64,000 bases of DNA from Rhodanobacter denitrificans (GTDB lineage: Bacteria; Pseudomonadota; Gammaproteobacteria; Xanthomonadales; Rhodanobacteraceae): contig NC_020541.1 of NCBI RefSeq assembly GCF_000230695.2, positions 1,984,001 through 2,048,000 of the forward strand, read 5' to 3'. Below are positions 1 through 10,449 of this stretch, piece by piece; position 1 is the first letter of the stretch; the number at the start of each line of letters is the position of its first letter. The translations under genes were made by a program, and so were the position numbers. The notes below the pieces were generated by a model. It saw only the letters and a program-made list of their open reading frames with translations. It ran no database searches and was not told the origin of the DNA.

Positions 1-286
1 CACCGAAGATGTCGCCCATGTCGCCGAAGCCGGCGCCGCCGCGACCGCCGCCCATGCCGTTCTCGAAGGCGGCGTGGCCGTGCTGGTCGTACATCGCGCG
101 CTTCGACGCGTCGGACAGGACTTCGTAGGCCTCCTTGGCCTCCTTGAACTTGTCCTGCGCGGTCGGGTCGTCCGGGCAGCGGTCCGGGTGGTATTTCATT
201 GCCAGCCGGCGGAAGGATTTCTTCAGTTCGGCTTCGCCAACGCTGCGCTCGACGCCCAGCACCTCGTAGTAGTCACGCTTGTTCAT
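1..286 (-). CDS. dnaJ: Chaperone protein DnaJ (N-terminal part, cut by window edge)
   Basis: Only the first ~95 codons are in the window; the gene continues past base 1. The start ([11 protein letters not shown]) begins a J domain with the HPD signature (YHPDRCPDD), which stimulates the DnaK ATPase. The Gly-rich linker ([14 protein letters not shown]) begins just before the edge. DnaJ delivers unfolded clients to DnaK in the cytoplasm. It is the last gene of the leftward hrcA-grpE-dnaK-dnaJ cluster, 133 bp after dnaK. Identification is secure; the zinc-finger and C-terminal domains are not visible. Confidence 0.96.
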   Translation of the reverse strand, partial: MNKRDYYEVLGVERSVGEAELKKSFRRLAMKYHPDRCPDDPTAQDKFKEAKEAYEVLSDASKRAMYDQHGHAAFENGMGGGRGGAGFGDMGDIFG

Positions 287-357
287 TCATGCATCCACAC
301 TGCTTGTCACCACTCCGGCCGGCGAGGTCGACGGTCCCGCATACCCAATCAACAGAC

Positions 358-387
358 AGCCCGTGCCGGGGTTTCCCGGCACGGGCT
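358..387 (-). terminator. Hairpin between dnaK and dnaJ
   Basis: A perfect 13-bp stem (AGCCCGTGCCGGG and its complement) with a 4-nt loop lies 33 bp after the dnaK stop. On the minus strand it is followed by GTCTGTTG rather than a clean T-run. A partial terminator, or a processing or stability hairpin that lowers dnaJ expression relative to dnaK, is likelier than a full stop. Confidence 0.6.
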
Positions 388-419
388 GATTCATCGGCCG
401 TGCCGACAATGCTTGCCGA

Positions 420-2339
<1,920 letters not shown>

Positions 2340-2493
2340 GTGATTGCTCTCCGAATTTTGCTTGCGGCCCCCGCGGCCGCGATGGTTTCCAGATGGGGGC
2401 CTGCCTTGGCGATTCAATGCCGGCAAGGCCCCGGATGCGATTTGGCGATGTCCGCCACCGCGCCGTTCAGGCGGGCGCCAGCAGCGGCGCCGC

Positions 2494-3027
2494 TCAGTCC
2501 TTTGCGACCGCGACCAGCGCGGGACGCAACAGGCGATCGTTCAGTACATAGCCTTTCTGCAGCACGCTGACCACGGTGCCCGGCGCCTGGCCCGGCGCCT
2601 CGACCATGCTCACCGCATGGTGGCGTTCCGGATCGAGCGGCTGGCCCAGCGGGTCGACCTGCGCCATGCCGTGGTTCTCTGCCACCTTGAGCAGCGCCTT
2701 CAGGGTCAGGCCGAGGCCTTCGCGCATCGAGGCGACGTCGCCGCCCTCCACGGCAAGGCCGCTTTCCAGGCCGTCGTAGACCGGCAGCAGTTCGCTCAGC
2801 AGCTTCTCGTTGGCGAAGCGGCGCGCCTGTTCGAGGTCGCGATGCAGTCGGCGTCGCTGGTTTTCGAGTTCGGCCTTTTCGCGCAGCACGGTCTCGTGCA
2901 ACTCGGCATTGCTTGCCTCCAGCCCAGCCACGCGCGCCTGCAGGTTCTCCAGTTCCGTGTTCGACGATTCACCCGGCTGGCCCTGGACTGGCGTATCGCC
3001 AGGCGACTGCGGATCGTTGTTCTGCAT
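2494..3027 (-). CDS. grpE: Nucleotide exchange factor GrpE
   Basis: 177 aa. GrpE releases ADP from DnaK and acts as a homodimer and thermosensor. The N-terminal third is polar and disordered-looking. A long coiled-coil region follows ([17 protein letters not shown] onwards), then the C-terminal beta domain ([33 protein letters not shown]), which is the GrpE signature. The ATG at 3027 is chosen over an upstream GTG (3033) because GGAG lies 5 nt before it. It lies between hrcA and dnaK on the same strand. Confidence 0.96.
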   Translation of the reverse strand: MQNNDPQSPGDTPVQGQPGESSNTELENLQARVAGLEASNAELHETVLREKAELENQRRRLHRDLEQARRFANEKLLSELLPVYDGLESGLAVEGGDVASMREGLGLTLKALLKVAENHGMAQVDPLGQPLDPERHHAVSMVEAPGQAPGTVVSVLQKGYVLNDRLLRPALVAVAKD

Positions 3028-3109
3028 GCTCACTCCAAACGATTGTCAATGGCCGGCATGCATGCCGACCGCCCTGGAAAATTGGCGAGAAACCCCGCTC
3101 CCGCAGCGG

Positions 3110-4180
3110 TTATAAGGTCGTGGCGGCGCGATTCAAGGCGTCGCTGAGCAATCCGGCGGTGGCTTGTACCACCGGGATCACCCGCTCGTAGGCCATCCGG
3201 GTGGGGCCGATCACGCCGACCGCGCCGAGCACGCGCCCCTGCGCGCCGTAACTGGCGGTGACCACGCTGCAGCCGTCGAGTGCGGTGAAGCCGGATTCCT
3301 CGCCGATGAACAGGCGTACGCCTGGCGCCCGCGCACAGACTTCCATCAACTGCAGCAATTCGTTCTTTTGCTGGAACGCCTCGAACAATTCGCGCAGGCG
3401 CTGCAGGTCGGCCAGCTCGGAGTAGCCCATCAGATTGGTCTGGCCGCTGACCAGCACGTCCGGGCCAGCCGGGCCGCTCGCCGGCGGTGCGAACGAGGCG
3501 GTGGCCAGCTCCACCGTGCTGGCCAGCAGCTGGTTGAGTTCGCTGCCGGTCTTGCGCACTTCGGCCAGCAGGTGGGCGCGAATATCGTCCACGCGCAGAC
3601 CAGCGAAATGGCTGTTCAGATAGTTCGCCGCCTGCTCCAGCTCGCGGCTGCCGAGCGGCCGGGCCAGTTGCACGATGCGGTTCTGCACCTGGTTGTCGCT
3701 GAACACCAAGATCACCAGCACCCGTGCGTCCGGCAGCGCCACGAAATCGATGTGCCGCAGCGGGAAATCGGCCTGGCGCGGCACGGTGACCACACCGGCG
3801 AAATGGGTCATCGCCGACAACAGGGTCGACACGTTGCCGAGCAGGTCGCGCGTGGTAGTCGGCCCCGGCGGCAGTTCACGCTGCAGGCGGGCCATCTCCG
3901 CGCGCGGCAGCGGCTGCAGTTCGATCAGGCTGTCGACGAACAGGCGCAAGCCGCGCGGCGTGGGCACCCGCCCCGCCGAGGTGTGCGGCGAGGCGACCAG
4001 CCCGGCATCCTCGAGGTCGGCCATGATGTTGCGGATCGTCGCCGGGCTCACGTCCAGGCCGGACGAACGCGACAGCGTGCGCGAACCGACGGGCTCGCCA
4101 TCGACCAGGTACTGGGCAATCAGCGTGCGCAACAAGCGGCGCGCGCGCGCGTCGAGGTCGTGGCCATGCGGCTTGATCAT
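3110..4180 (-). CDS. hrcA: Heat-inducible transcription repressor HrcA
   Basis: 356 aa, normal for HrcA. A winged-helix N-terminal domain (LDVSPATIRNIMADLEDAGLV) is followed by HTSAGRVPT, the conserved HrcA boundary motif, and a GAF-like inducer domain. HrcA represses chaperone genes at CIRCE elements (TTAGCACTC-N9-GAGTGCTAA) and needs GroE for activity. It is first in the cluster. I see no CIRCE element upstream of it or in the gaps to grpE and dnaK, so its target is probably elsewhere, perhaps groESL, as reported for relatives. A sigma-32-type promoter lies 30-60 bp upstream. Confidence 0.96.
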   Translation of the reverse strand: MIKPHGHDLDARARRLLRTLIAQYLVDGEPVGSRTLSRSSGLDVSPATIRNIMADLEDAGLVASPHTSAGRVPTPRGLRLFVDSLIELQPLPRAEMARLQRELPPGPTTTRDLLGNVSTLLSAMTHFAGVVTVPRQADFPLRHIDFVALPDARVLVILVFSDNQVQNRIVQLARPLGSRELEQAANYLNSHFAGLRVDDIRAHLLAEVRKTGSELNQLLASTVELATASFAPPASGPAGPDVLVSGQTNLMGYSELADLQRLRELFEAFQQKNELLQLMEVCARAPGVRLFIGEESGFTALDGCSVVTASYGAQGRVLGAVGVIGPTRMAYERVIPVVQATAGLLSDALNRAATTL

Positions 4181-4210
4181 GCTGTCGTAGCAATCCTTGA
4201 GACGCTACAG

Positions 4211-4239
4211 AAATAAGGTCTGCGCGCGCAGCTTGCAAG
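4211..4239 (-). promoter_or_regulatory. Sigma-32-type heat-shock promoter of hrcA-grpE-dnaK-dnaJ
   Basis: On the minus strand CTTGCAA (4239-4233), 14 bp, then CCTTATTT (4218-4211). The sigma-32 consensus is CTTGAAA-N11-16-CCCCATNT: 6/7 match in the -35 and 6/8 in the -10, with correct spacing, about 30 bp before the hrcA start. Confidence 0.65.
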
Positions 4240-4303
4240 TGGAACGGTGTCTTGTGCCGCCGGGCTGCCGCTACAATCCCGCCATTCCACCACCAGCCTG
4301 CCC

Positions 4304-5977
4304 ATGCTCACTTCGCTCTACGTCCGCCATTTCGCCGTCGTCGAAGCCGCCGAGGTCGCGTTCGGCCCGGGCCTGACCGTGGTCAGCGGCGAGACCGGTG
4401 CCGGCAAATCGCTGCTGGTCGATGCGCTGATGCTGCTGGCCGGCGCCCGTGCCGACAGCGGCATGGTACGCGCCGGCAGCGATCGCGCCGAACTGGCGGC
4501 CGAATTCGATCTGACCGGACTGCCCGCCGCGCGCAACTGGCTGCAGCGCGAGGAACTGGATGAGGACGGCGGCTGCCAGCTGCGCCGGGTGATCCGCGCC
4601 GAGGGTAGTTCCAGGGCCTGGATCAACGGCCGCCCCGCGAACGCCCGCCAGCTCGGCGAGCTGGCCGCGCTGCTGGTCGAGATCCACGGACAGCACGAGC
4701 ACCAGGCGCTGCTGTCGCGCCCACACCAGCTCGCCCTGCTGGATGCTTACGCCGGCCACGATGAGCTGCTGGCGCAAGTGCGCGACAGCGCCGCGCAGTG
4801 GCGCGAGCTGGGTGCGCGCATGCGCAAGCTCAGCGGCGGCGACGATCGCGGCCAGCGCATCGAACTGCTGCGCCATGAAATCGGCGAACTGGAGAAATGG
4901 GCGCTGCCTCCTGCCGAACTGGCCGAACTGGAGGCGGACCACCGACGCCTCGCCAACGCCGGCCGTCTGGCCGAAGGCTCTGCGGGTGTGGTCGAGCTGC
5001 TCGATGGCGACAGCGAATTCGCATTGCGCCGCGCCCTCGGCCGGGCCCACGCCGAACTCGGCAAGCTGGCTGCGCTCGACGACAGGCTGAACCCGCTGCT
5101 GGAACTGCTCGACAATGCCGGCATCCAGCTCGGCGAATCCGCCGACGGCCTGGCGCGCTATGCGCAGGATGTCGACCTCGACCCGCAGCGATTCACCGAA
5201 GTCGACAACCATCTGGCCCGCCTGCACGAGCTCTCGCGCCGGCACCGACTGCCGGTGGCCGAGTTGCACGACCGGCTGGCCGCCCTGCAGGCCGAACTGG
5301 CCGAGCTCGAAGGCGCCGGCGACGCATTGGAACGGCTGGCGGAGCAACGCCGGCGACTGCAGGACGATTACGTCGGTGCGGCGGCCAGGCTCAGCGCGGC
5401 GCGCGCGGCGGCCGGCGACCGGCTTGGCGACGAGGTCAGCACGTTGATGGCTGAACTGGGCATGGCCGGCGGGCTGCTGCGCGTCGAGCTGGAGCCATCC
5501 GCCGGCAGCGAGCCGGACCCGCAGGGCGAGGAGCGCTGCGAATTGCTGGTGAGCGCGAACCCCGGGCAGCCGCCGCGGCCGCTGCGCAAGGTGGCCTCCG
5601 GCGGCGAGCTGGCGCGCATCAGCCTGGCGATCGAAGTGGCCACTCTGGGCAAGGACACCATCGGCAGCATGATCTTCGATGAGGTCGACAGCGGCATCGG
5701 CGGCGCGGTCGCTGAAGTGGTCGGGCAGAAACTGCGTGCGCTGGGCGTCCAGCGCCAGGTGCTGTGCGTCACTCACCTGCCGCAGGTGGCCGCCCAGGGC
5801 CATGCGCATCTCAGGGTCAGCAAGTCCAGCGATGGCGACGCCACCCGTACCCAGATCGAACGGCTCGACGCTGCCGGCCGGCGCGACGAGCTGGCCCGCA
5901 TGCTGGGCGGCGTCGAGATCACCCGCGAGACGCGGGCCCATGCGAAGCAGATGCTGGAGCGCGCGCAGACCGTCTGA
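4304..5977 (+). CDS. recN: DNA repair protein RecN
   Basis: 557-aa SMC-like ATPase for double-strand break repair. Walker A is GETGAGKS (residues 29-36). A central coiled coil rich in Leu, Glu and Arg follows, and the C-terminal half has the ABC signature ASGGELARISLAIE and Walker B SMIFDEVDSGIGG, as in RecN. The start ATG (MLTSLYVRHFAVVE) matches the family N-terminus; an upstream GTG at 4247 would add non-homologous residues. It diverges from hrcA. TACAAT at 4272-4277 could be a -10 box. No clear LexA site was seen. Confidence 0.97.
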   Translation: MLTSLYVRHFAVVEAAEVAFGPGLTVVSGETGAGKSLLVDALMLLAGARADSGMVRAGSDRAELAAEFDLTGLPAARNWLQREELDEDGGCQLRRVIRAEGSSRAWINGRPANARQLGELAALLVEIHGQHEHQALLSRPHQLALLDAYAGHDELLAQVRDSAAQWRELGARMRKLSGGDDRGQRIELLRHEIGELEKWALPPAELAELEADHRRLANAGRLAEGSAGVVELLDGDSEFALRRALGRAHAELGKLAALDDRLNPLLELLDNAGIQLGESADGLARYAQDVDLDPQRFTEVDNHLARLHELSRRHRLPVAELHDRLAALQAELAELEGAGDALERLAEQRRRLQDDYVGAAARLSAARAAAGDRLGDEVSTLMAELGMAGGLLRVELEPSAGSEPDPQGEERCELLVSANPGQPPRPLRKVASGGELARISLAIEVATLGKDTIGSMIFDEVDSGIGGAVAEVVGQKLRALGVQRQVLCVTHLPQVAAQGHAHLRVSKSSDGDATRTQIERLDAAGRRDELARMLGGVEITRETRAHAKQMLERAQTV

Positions 5978-5989
5978 TCCGGCGACCGC

Positions 5990-6625
5990 TCACCCGGCCG
6001 GCGGCAACATCCCGCGCTCGGTGGCCATCCGGTACAGGTCCAGTTCCGAACCGGCGCCCAGCTTGCCCATCAGGCTGGCACGATGGATGTAGACCGTCTT
6101 CTGGCCGATACCCAGTTCCGCCGCTACCTGCTTCGGCGCGCGACCACCGGCCAGCAGCAGGAAGACCTCGCGCTCGCGTGCGGTCAGCCGGTTGATCGGG
6201 TCCAGCGCCGCATCCGGCCGGTCGGCCCGGCGCTGGCGCAAGTCGGAGCTGAGGAAGCACTCGCCCTGCATCACTGCACGCAGGCCTGCCACCAGTTCCT
6301 CCGGTGCCACGCCCTTGGTGACGTAGCCACTGGCGCCGCGACGCAGCGCTTCGGACACGTAAGGCTCGCCGTCGTGCATGCTCAGCACCACCACATGGGT
6401 TTGCGCATGCACGCTGAGCAAATGTTCGATCAGCGGCAACCCGCTGCCATCCGGCAGCGAAAGATCGAGGGCGACCAGGTCGGGGTGCCAGTGTCCCACC
6501 GCCTCGACCGCGTCGTCGGCGCTGCGGCACTCGGCCACCACGTCGAGATCGGGCTCCATCTCGATCAGCCGCTTGAAACCCTCGCGAACGATGGCATGGT
6601 CATCAACCAGAACGATGCTGTACAT
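5990..6625 (-). CDS. NarL/FixJ-family response regulator
   Basis: 211 aa. An N-terminal receiver carries the acidic pair VDD at 7-9, phospho-acceptor Asp54 (LVALDLSLPDG) and a Lys near 104 (YVTKG). A LuxR-type HTH follows (LTAREREVFLLLAGGRAPK, IGQKTVYIHRASLMGKLG). The family binds DNA as a dimer after phosphorylation. Its partner is almost certainly the kinase encoded divergently 96 bp away, an arrangement like UhpA/UhpB. The regulon cannot be read from the sequence. Confidence 0.93.
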   Translation of the reverse strand: MYSIVLVDDHAIVREGFKRLIEMEPDLDVVAECRSADDAVEAVGHWHPDLVALDLSLPDGSGLPLIEHLLSVHAQTHVVVLSMHDGEPYVSEALRRGASGYVTKGVAPEELVAGLRAVMQGECFLSSDLRQRRADRPDAALDPINRLTAREREVFLLLAGGRAPKQVAAELGIGQKTVYIHRASLMGKLGAGSELDLYRMATERGMLPPAG

Positions 6626-6721
6626 CCCACTACTTTACACAGGGACTCCCCGGTCATGCACATCCGGCTCGCCGACAGCCGGGCCGGCCACCGCGCCGCG
6701 GCGCACATGTAACATCCGCGC

Positions 6722-8314
6722 ATGCGCCTGAAACCCCTACGCCTGCCCGACTCCGGCCCGCTGCTTGCCGCCGGCTACCTGTTGCTGTGGCTGCTGCTGT
6801 GGCTGACGGTGCAGCCGTACTGGATGCTGCCGTACGGCCTGCGTTTCGGCGCCCTGCTGCTGACCCCGGTCCGTTACTGGGGCTGGCTGCTGGGTGGCGA
6901 ACTGGTCGCCACCGCCGGCATCGGCCTGGCCCATGGCCTGCCGCAGGGCTGGCTCGGCTTTGCCATCGACGAGCTGCCCGAGCCGCTGGTGATGGCCGCC
7001 GGCTTGTGGCTGCTGCGGCGATTCAACCTGCACGCCAGCCTGCACAGTCCGCAGGAAGTGACCCGCCTGCTGCTTTCCGTGGTGCTGGTGGTGACCGCCA
7101 CCACCGCCGTCGACGCCGCCCTGCTGGCACTGGTCAGCACGCCGGGCTCGCCGGAATTGATCATCGGCGTACTCGGCGAGGAACTGCTCAGCCACTACCT
7201 GGGCATCCTGCTGATCGTGCCGCTGATGATCATGCTGCTGCGTACCCGGATCGAGCAGCGCGCCCTGGTCAGCCTGTTCATGGATGGGCTGCTGGTGATG
7301 CTGCCTTCCATGACGATCCTGCTGGTGCTGTCCGAGCAAGCCGCTCCCCAGCCGCAATTCGCCCGCGTGCTGTCGCTGGCGCCGGTGCTGTTCTTCGCAT
7401 TCCGCCATGGCTGGCGCGGCGCCAGCCTGGCCATGCTGATCACCAGCCTCGGCATGACCCTGGCCGACCAGCACCTGGGCCACGCCCCCTCGAACGCCGC
7501 GGCCTATCTGTTCCTGGCCGTGGCCGGGACCGGTGCGCTGATGCTGGGTTCGGCCACCGATGCATTGCGCCGGAGCAGCGAGCGAGTCGCCGAGCAGAAC
7601 GTCTACCTGGGCGCGGTCAATCGCCGCCTGGATCAGTTGGCCCATCAATTGCGCGATGCCGCCCGCGGCAACCTGCAGGCGGACGAGAACCAGCGCCGGC
7701 ACCTGGCCGCCGAACTGCACGACGAACTGGGCCAGAACATCACCGCGATCCAGACCCACGTGAAACTGGCCCAGGCACGCCTGCTGCAGGCCGGCATGGA
7801 GGACATCAGTACCTCGATCAACACCATCCTGGCCCATATGCGGCGTGCCCTGCACCGCCTGTTGGACGACCTGCGCCCTGCCGTGCTGGACGAATTCGGA
7901 TTGCTGCGCGCACTCGACGAGGGTCCGATCCGCGACCTGTTGAACGCCGCCGGGATGGCCTACTGTACCGAACTGCACGGCGATCCGCGCCTGCTGGACG
8001 ACGACACGCGCACCGCGATCTACCGGCTGGTGCAGGAGAGCGCGACCAACGCCGTCAAGCATGCCAAGGCCAGCGAGTTCCGTCTGCGTCTGCGCATCGG
8101 CGAACGCCAGGGCATCGCAGTGGCCCTGCTCGATCTGCGCGATGACGGCACCGGCCTGCCCAGTCGACTGCCCCGGGGCGGTCGCGGCCTGCAGGGCATG
8201 CGCGACCGGGTCACTTCGCTGGGTGGGCAGTTCCGCCTGCGTCCCACGCCGGCCGGTGTCCACCTGCGGATTTTGCTGCGGGGCAACAACCATTTCTCCG
8301 AAAACAGCCGGTGA
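6722..8314 (+). CDS. Membrane sensor histidine kinase (MASE1-like, UhpB type)
   Basis: 530 aa. The first ~280 residues form about eight hydrophobic segments resembling a MASE1 membrane sensor. A short linker follows, then a HisKA_3 dimerisation domain with His333 (AAELHDELGQ). The HATPase domain shows ATNAVKHAKASEF, DLRDDGTGLP and GRGLQGMRDRV. It should phosphorylate the divergently encoded NarL-type regulator. No periplasmic sensor domain is evident, so the signal is probably sensed within the membrane. The start ATG has no strong ribosome site. Confidence 0.92.
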   Translation: MRLKPLRLPDSGPLLAAGYLLLWLLLWLTVQPYWMLPYGLRFGALLLTPVRYWGWLLGGELVATAGIGLAHGLPQGWLGFAIDELPEPLVMAAGLWLLRRFNLHASLHSPQEVTRLLLSVVLVVTATTAVDAALLALVSTPGSPELIIGVLGEELLSHYLGILLIVPLMIMLLRTRIEQRALVSLFMDGLLVMLPSMTILLVLSEQAAPQPQFARVLSLAPVLFFAFRHGWRGASLAMLITSLGMTLADQHLGHAPSNAAAYLFLAVAGTGALMLGSATDALRRSSERVAEQNVYLGAVNRRLDQLAHQLRDAARGNLQADENQRRHLAAELHDELGQNITAIQTHVKLAQARLLQAGMEDISTSINTILAHMRRALHRLLDDLRPAVLDEFGLLRALDEGPIRDLLNAAGMAYCTELHGDPRLLDDDTRTAIYRLVQESATNAVKHAKASEFRLRLRIGERQGIAVALLDLRDDGTGLPSRLPRGGRGLQGMRDRVTSLGGQFRLRPTPAGVHLRILLRGNNHFSENSR

Positions 8315-8374
8315 AACTAGGAATTTTTCCGATACCGGAAACGTGAAGCCCTCGTTAGCATCCTTCCATCGATG

Positions 8375-8562
8375 TGGGGGAGCCACCATCGCGAGATGGT
8401 GGATCAGGGTCGCCGTGGGGACGGAGGCTCTGAAACAACGGCAGGATGCCGTTTCGCCGCTACCTGGCGAGAGTCAAAAGGCGATGGCGAGCCATTCGCG
8501 TCGCCGACCGGCAGGTAGCGGAGCCGCCGCGGGTGGACAGGAGTCCTCCCCGCGGCTTTTTT
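8375..8562 (+). ncRNA. Candidate structured small RNA with GGA loops
   Basis: This intergenic stretch has several strong helices: CCACCATC-GCGA-GATGGTGG (8383-8402, GNRA loop); AACGGCA-GGA-TGCCGTT (8437-8453); a 10-bp long-range stem CCGCTACCTG (8457-8466) with CAGGTAGCGG (8512-8521) enclosing a smaller hairpin; and the terminator at 8526-8562. Seven GGA triplets occur, two of them in hairpin loops (GGA, AGGA), the arrangement that binds CsrA/RsmA. No open frame fits. I do not recognise a named family, and the 5' end is a guess. It could instead be an RNA leader ending in a terminator, but the next gene on this strand is 0.5 kb away. Confidence 0.5.
8526..8562 (+). terminator. Strong intrinsic terminator of the candidate sRNA
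   Basis: An 8-bp stem GCCGCGGG (8526-8533) with CCCGCGGC (8549-8556) is extended by GGAC-AGGA-GTCC and followed by six T (8557-8562). It ends plus-strand transcription before the convergent fur gene. Confidence 0.9.
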
Positions 8563-8619
8563 ATGTCCGTCTGCCTGCGCCCTTACGCCCGGGCCGATGC
8601 TCCGCGGTCGGCACGCCCC

Positions 8620-9042
8620 TCAGCTTTTGTGCGCGCGCTGCTTCGGCCGCACGTACAGCACCAGGCTGTGATCCTCGATCACGTAACCGTGCTTCGCGGC
8701 TATCTCGTGCTGCAGTCGTTCGATCTCTTCGCTGATGAACTCGATCACTTTTCCGCTGTCCACATCGATCATGTGGTCGTGGTGCTTGCCGCGGTCGAGC
8801 TCGTAGACAGCCTGGCCACCTTCGAAATTGTGCTTGACGATGATGCCCGCTGCCTCGAACTGGGTCAGCACGCGATACACCGTGGCCAGGCCGATGTCTT
8901 CCTGGTGGGCCAGCAGTTTCTTGTAGACATCCTCGGCGGTGAGGTGCTGTGTGCCCTCCTCGTCGAAGATTTGCAGGATGCGCATGCGCGGATGAGTCAC
9001 CTTGAGGCCAACCCTGCGCAGCTCTTTGGTTTCCTGTTCCAT
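8620..9042 (-). CDS. fur: Ferric uptake regulator Fur
   Basis: 140 aa. The N-terminal winged helix contains LTAEDVYKKLLAHQEDIGLATVYRVLTQFEAAG, quoted here in parts: AEDVYKKLL and GLATVYRVLTQFEAAG. The metal-binding segment includes KHHDHMIDVDSGKVIEF. The usual CxxC zinc pair of many Fur proteins is absent, as in the Xanthomonas-type proteins. Fur with Fe(II) represses iron-uptake genes. It diverges from bamE (75 bp), a pairing known from Xanthomonas (omlA-fur). I saw no clear 19-bp Fur box in the shared intergenic space. Confidence 0.95.
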   Translation of the reverse strand: MEQETKELRRVGLKVTHPRMRILQIFDEEGTQHLTAEDVYKKLLAHQEDIGLATVYRVLTQFEAAGIIVKHNFEGGQAVYELDRGKHHDHMIDVDSGKVIEFISEEIERLQHEIAAKHGYVIEDHSLVLYVRPKQRAHKS

Positions 9043-9116
9043 GACTCACCCCGCACACGGCGTTTCCGAGCCGGTAGTGTATCATCCGACACCTTCACGA
9101 TCCGGACGCAACACGC

Positions 9117-9587
9117 ATGCAAAAGCTGATCACCCTGCTGGTTTTCGCCATGCTGGCGCTCTCCGTCGCCGGCTGCCATATCGTCTACAAGCCCGACGTG
9201 CAGCAAGGCAACCTGCTCGACAAGAAAACCGTGGATCAGCTCAAGCCCGGCATGACCAAGCACCAGGTTCTGGTGCTGATGGGCACGCCTTCGGTGAATA
9301 CGCCGTTCGACCAGAGCCGCTGGGATTACGTATCGACCTTGGCGCACCGCGGCGGCGCGATGAAAGTGCGTACCTTCACCCTGACCTTCAACAACGACAC
9401 CCTGGTGCGCACCGAGGGCGATTTCTTTGCACAGGATGCCCAGCAGTTGATCAAGGACAGCAAGAAATACAACGCCGGCTACCCGGTCAACGAGACCCAG
9501 GGCGACAAGAGCACGTCACCGGACGACAAGAAGAACGACGGCGGCTTCGGCCAGGGCGGCAATCCGGGCGGCAACGACGGTCATTGA
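9117..9587 (+). CDS. bamE: Outer membrane assembly lipoprotein BamE (OmlA/SmpA)
   Basis: 156 aa. The signal sequence ends in a lipobox (LSVAGC, Cys20), so the mature protein is an outer-membrane lipoprotein facing the periplasm. The BamE fold region has the motif LKPGMTKHQVLVLMGTPSV and then DYVSTLAHR. BamE is an accessory subunit of the Bam complex that inserts beta-barrel proteins. The C-terminal tail after residue ~125 is polar, Gly/Asn/Asp-rich (KKNDGGFGQGGNPGGNDGH), and longer than in E. coli. Divergent from fur. Confidence 0.94.
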   Translation: MQKLITLLVFAMLALSVAGCHIVYKPDVQQGNLLDKKTVDQLKPGMTKHQVLVLMGTPSVNTPFDQSRWDYVSTLAHRGGAMKVRTFTLTFNNDTLVRTEGDFFAQDAQQLIKDSKKYNAGYPVNETQGDKSTSPDDKKNDGGFGQGGNPGGNDGH

Positions 9588-9609
9588 GCTGAGCCTGGCG
9601 GGCCGATCC

Positions 9610-9888
9610 TCAACGAGCGCGTCGACGGCGCGCCTCCATCGGATCAAGTACCAGTGGCCGGCAGATCTCGATCCGGTCTCCTTCGCGCAGCAGCCGCTCT
9701 GGTGTCACCCTTCGCGCAAACATGCCGAGGCGAGCTGGATCAATCGCGTCGCCCGGAAGCAAGGCGGCGATTCCCGAAGCAGCAATCGCCTGCATCACGG
9801 TGCTGCCATCGGCCAGTTCGACGCGACGCCGGATCGGTTGCCCCGCTCCGGCGTAAACCACCTCGACGCGAATGGTAGGCTCAGCCAT
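9610..9888 (-). CDS. ratB: RatB/RnfH-family ubiquitin-like protein
   Basis: 92 aa. RnfH (UPF0125) family with a beta-grasp fold; it shows the typical VEVVYAGAGQPIRRRVEL start and DRIEICRPLVLDP near the end. Its molecular role is not settled. It overlaps the end of ratA by 8 bp, so the two are translationally coupled as in many gammaproteobacteria. It converges on bamE with a 22-bp gap. Confidence 0.9.
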   Translation of the reverse strand: MAEPTIRVEVVYAGAGQPIRRRVELADGSTVMQAIAASGIAALLPGDAIDPARLGMFARRVTPERLLREGDRIEICRPLVLDPMEARRRRAR

Positions 9889-10336
9889 AGACCCGCTCCG
9901 CCTCGCGGCAGAAGTCGTCCACCATGCGACCGGCCAATCCCTGGAAGCCCAGTTTCAAGGCGCCTCCACCGAGCCGGCCGGCGTAATCGAAATCCAGCGC
10001 GAACGCGACCTTGCAGCCGGCGTTGCCCAGCGCGATGAAATCCCACGTGCCTTCCAGGCTGCGAAACGGGCCGTCGACCAGATCCATGCGCAGGCGCCGC
10101 GGTGGGTCGATCGTGTTGCGCGTGGTGAAACTCTGGTGAAACCCGGCAAACGTGAGATCCAGCCGCGCCACCAGGGCATCGCCGTTGCGCCCGAGGATCT
10201 CGGCCCCGGCACACCAGGAGAAGCGCTTTGGGTATGCTTCAACCTCATTGACCAGGTTGAACATCTGCGCTGGTGAATATTTCACCAGTGCACTGCGACG
10301 AATTTCGATCACGGCGATCCTCGATGGTTCTTGCAT
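9881..10336 (-). CDS. ratA: RatA-family START-domain protein (CoQ-binding / ribosome association toxin)
   Basis: 151 aa. Polyketide cyclase/START-like fold. The N-terminal motif RRSALVKYSPAQMFNLVNEV and AYPKRFSWCAGAEIL are characteristic, and the C-terminus ends VDDFCREAERVYG. E. coli RatA was reported to block 70S formation; the homologous Coq10 proteins bind ubiquinone, so both roles remain open. The start may lie a few codons inside. It diverges from smpB. Confidence 0.9.
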   Translation of the reverse strand: MQEPSRIAVIEIRRSALVKYSPAQMFNLVNEVEAYPKRFSWCAGAEILGRNGDALVARLDLTFAGFHQSFTTRNTIDPPRRLRMDLVDGPFRSLEGTWDFIALGNAGCKVAFALDFDYAGRLGGGALKLGFQGLAGRMVDDFCREAERVYG

Positions 10337-10449
10337 TCGTCCTTGAATGCGGGAATCAGGAAGCGGCTATCCATGGCTGCACCTTTCAACGAGTCCGTTC
10401 CCCACGGGACAGGGCCGACCACAGGGCGACGCGCCCGAGTTTAACGGAC

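Noticed and set aside
4181..4303. CIRCE element expected before hrcA
   Set aside because: No TTAGCACTC/GAGTGCTAA-like inverted repeat found; only the sigma-32-type promoter is supported.
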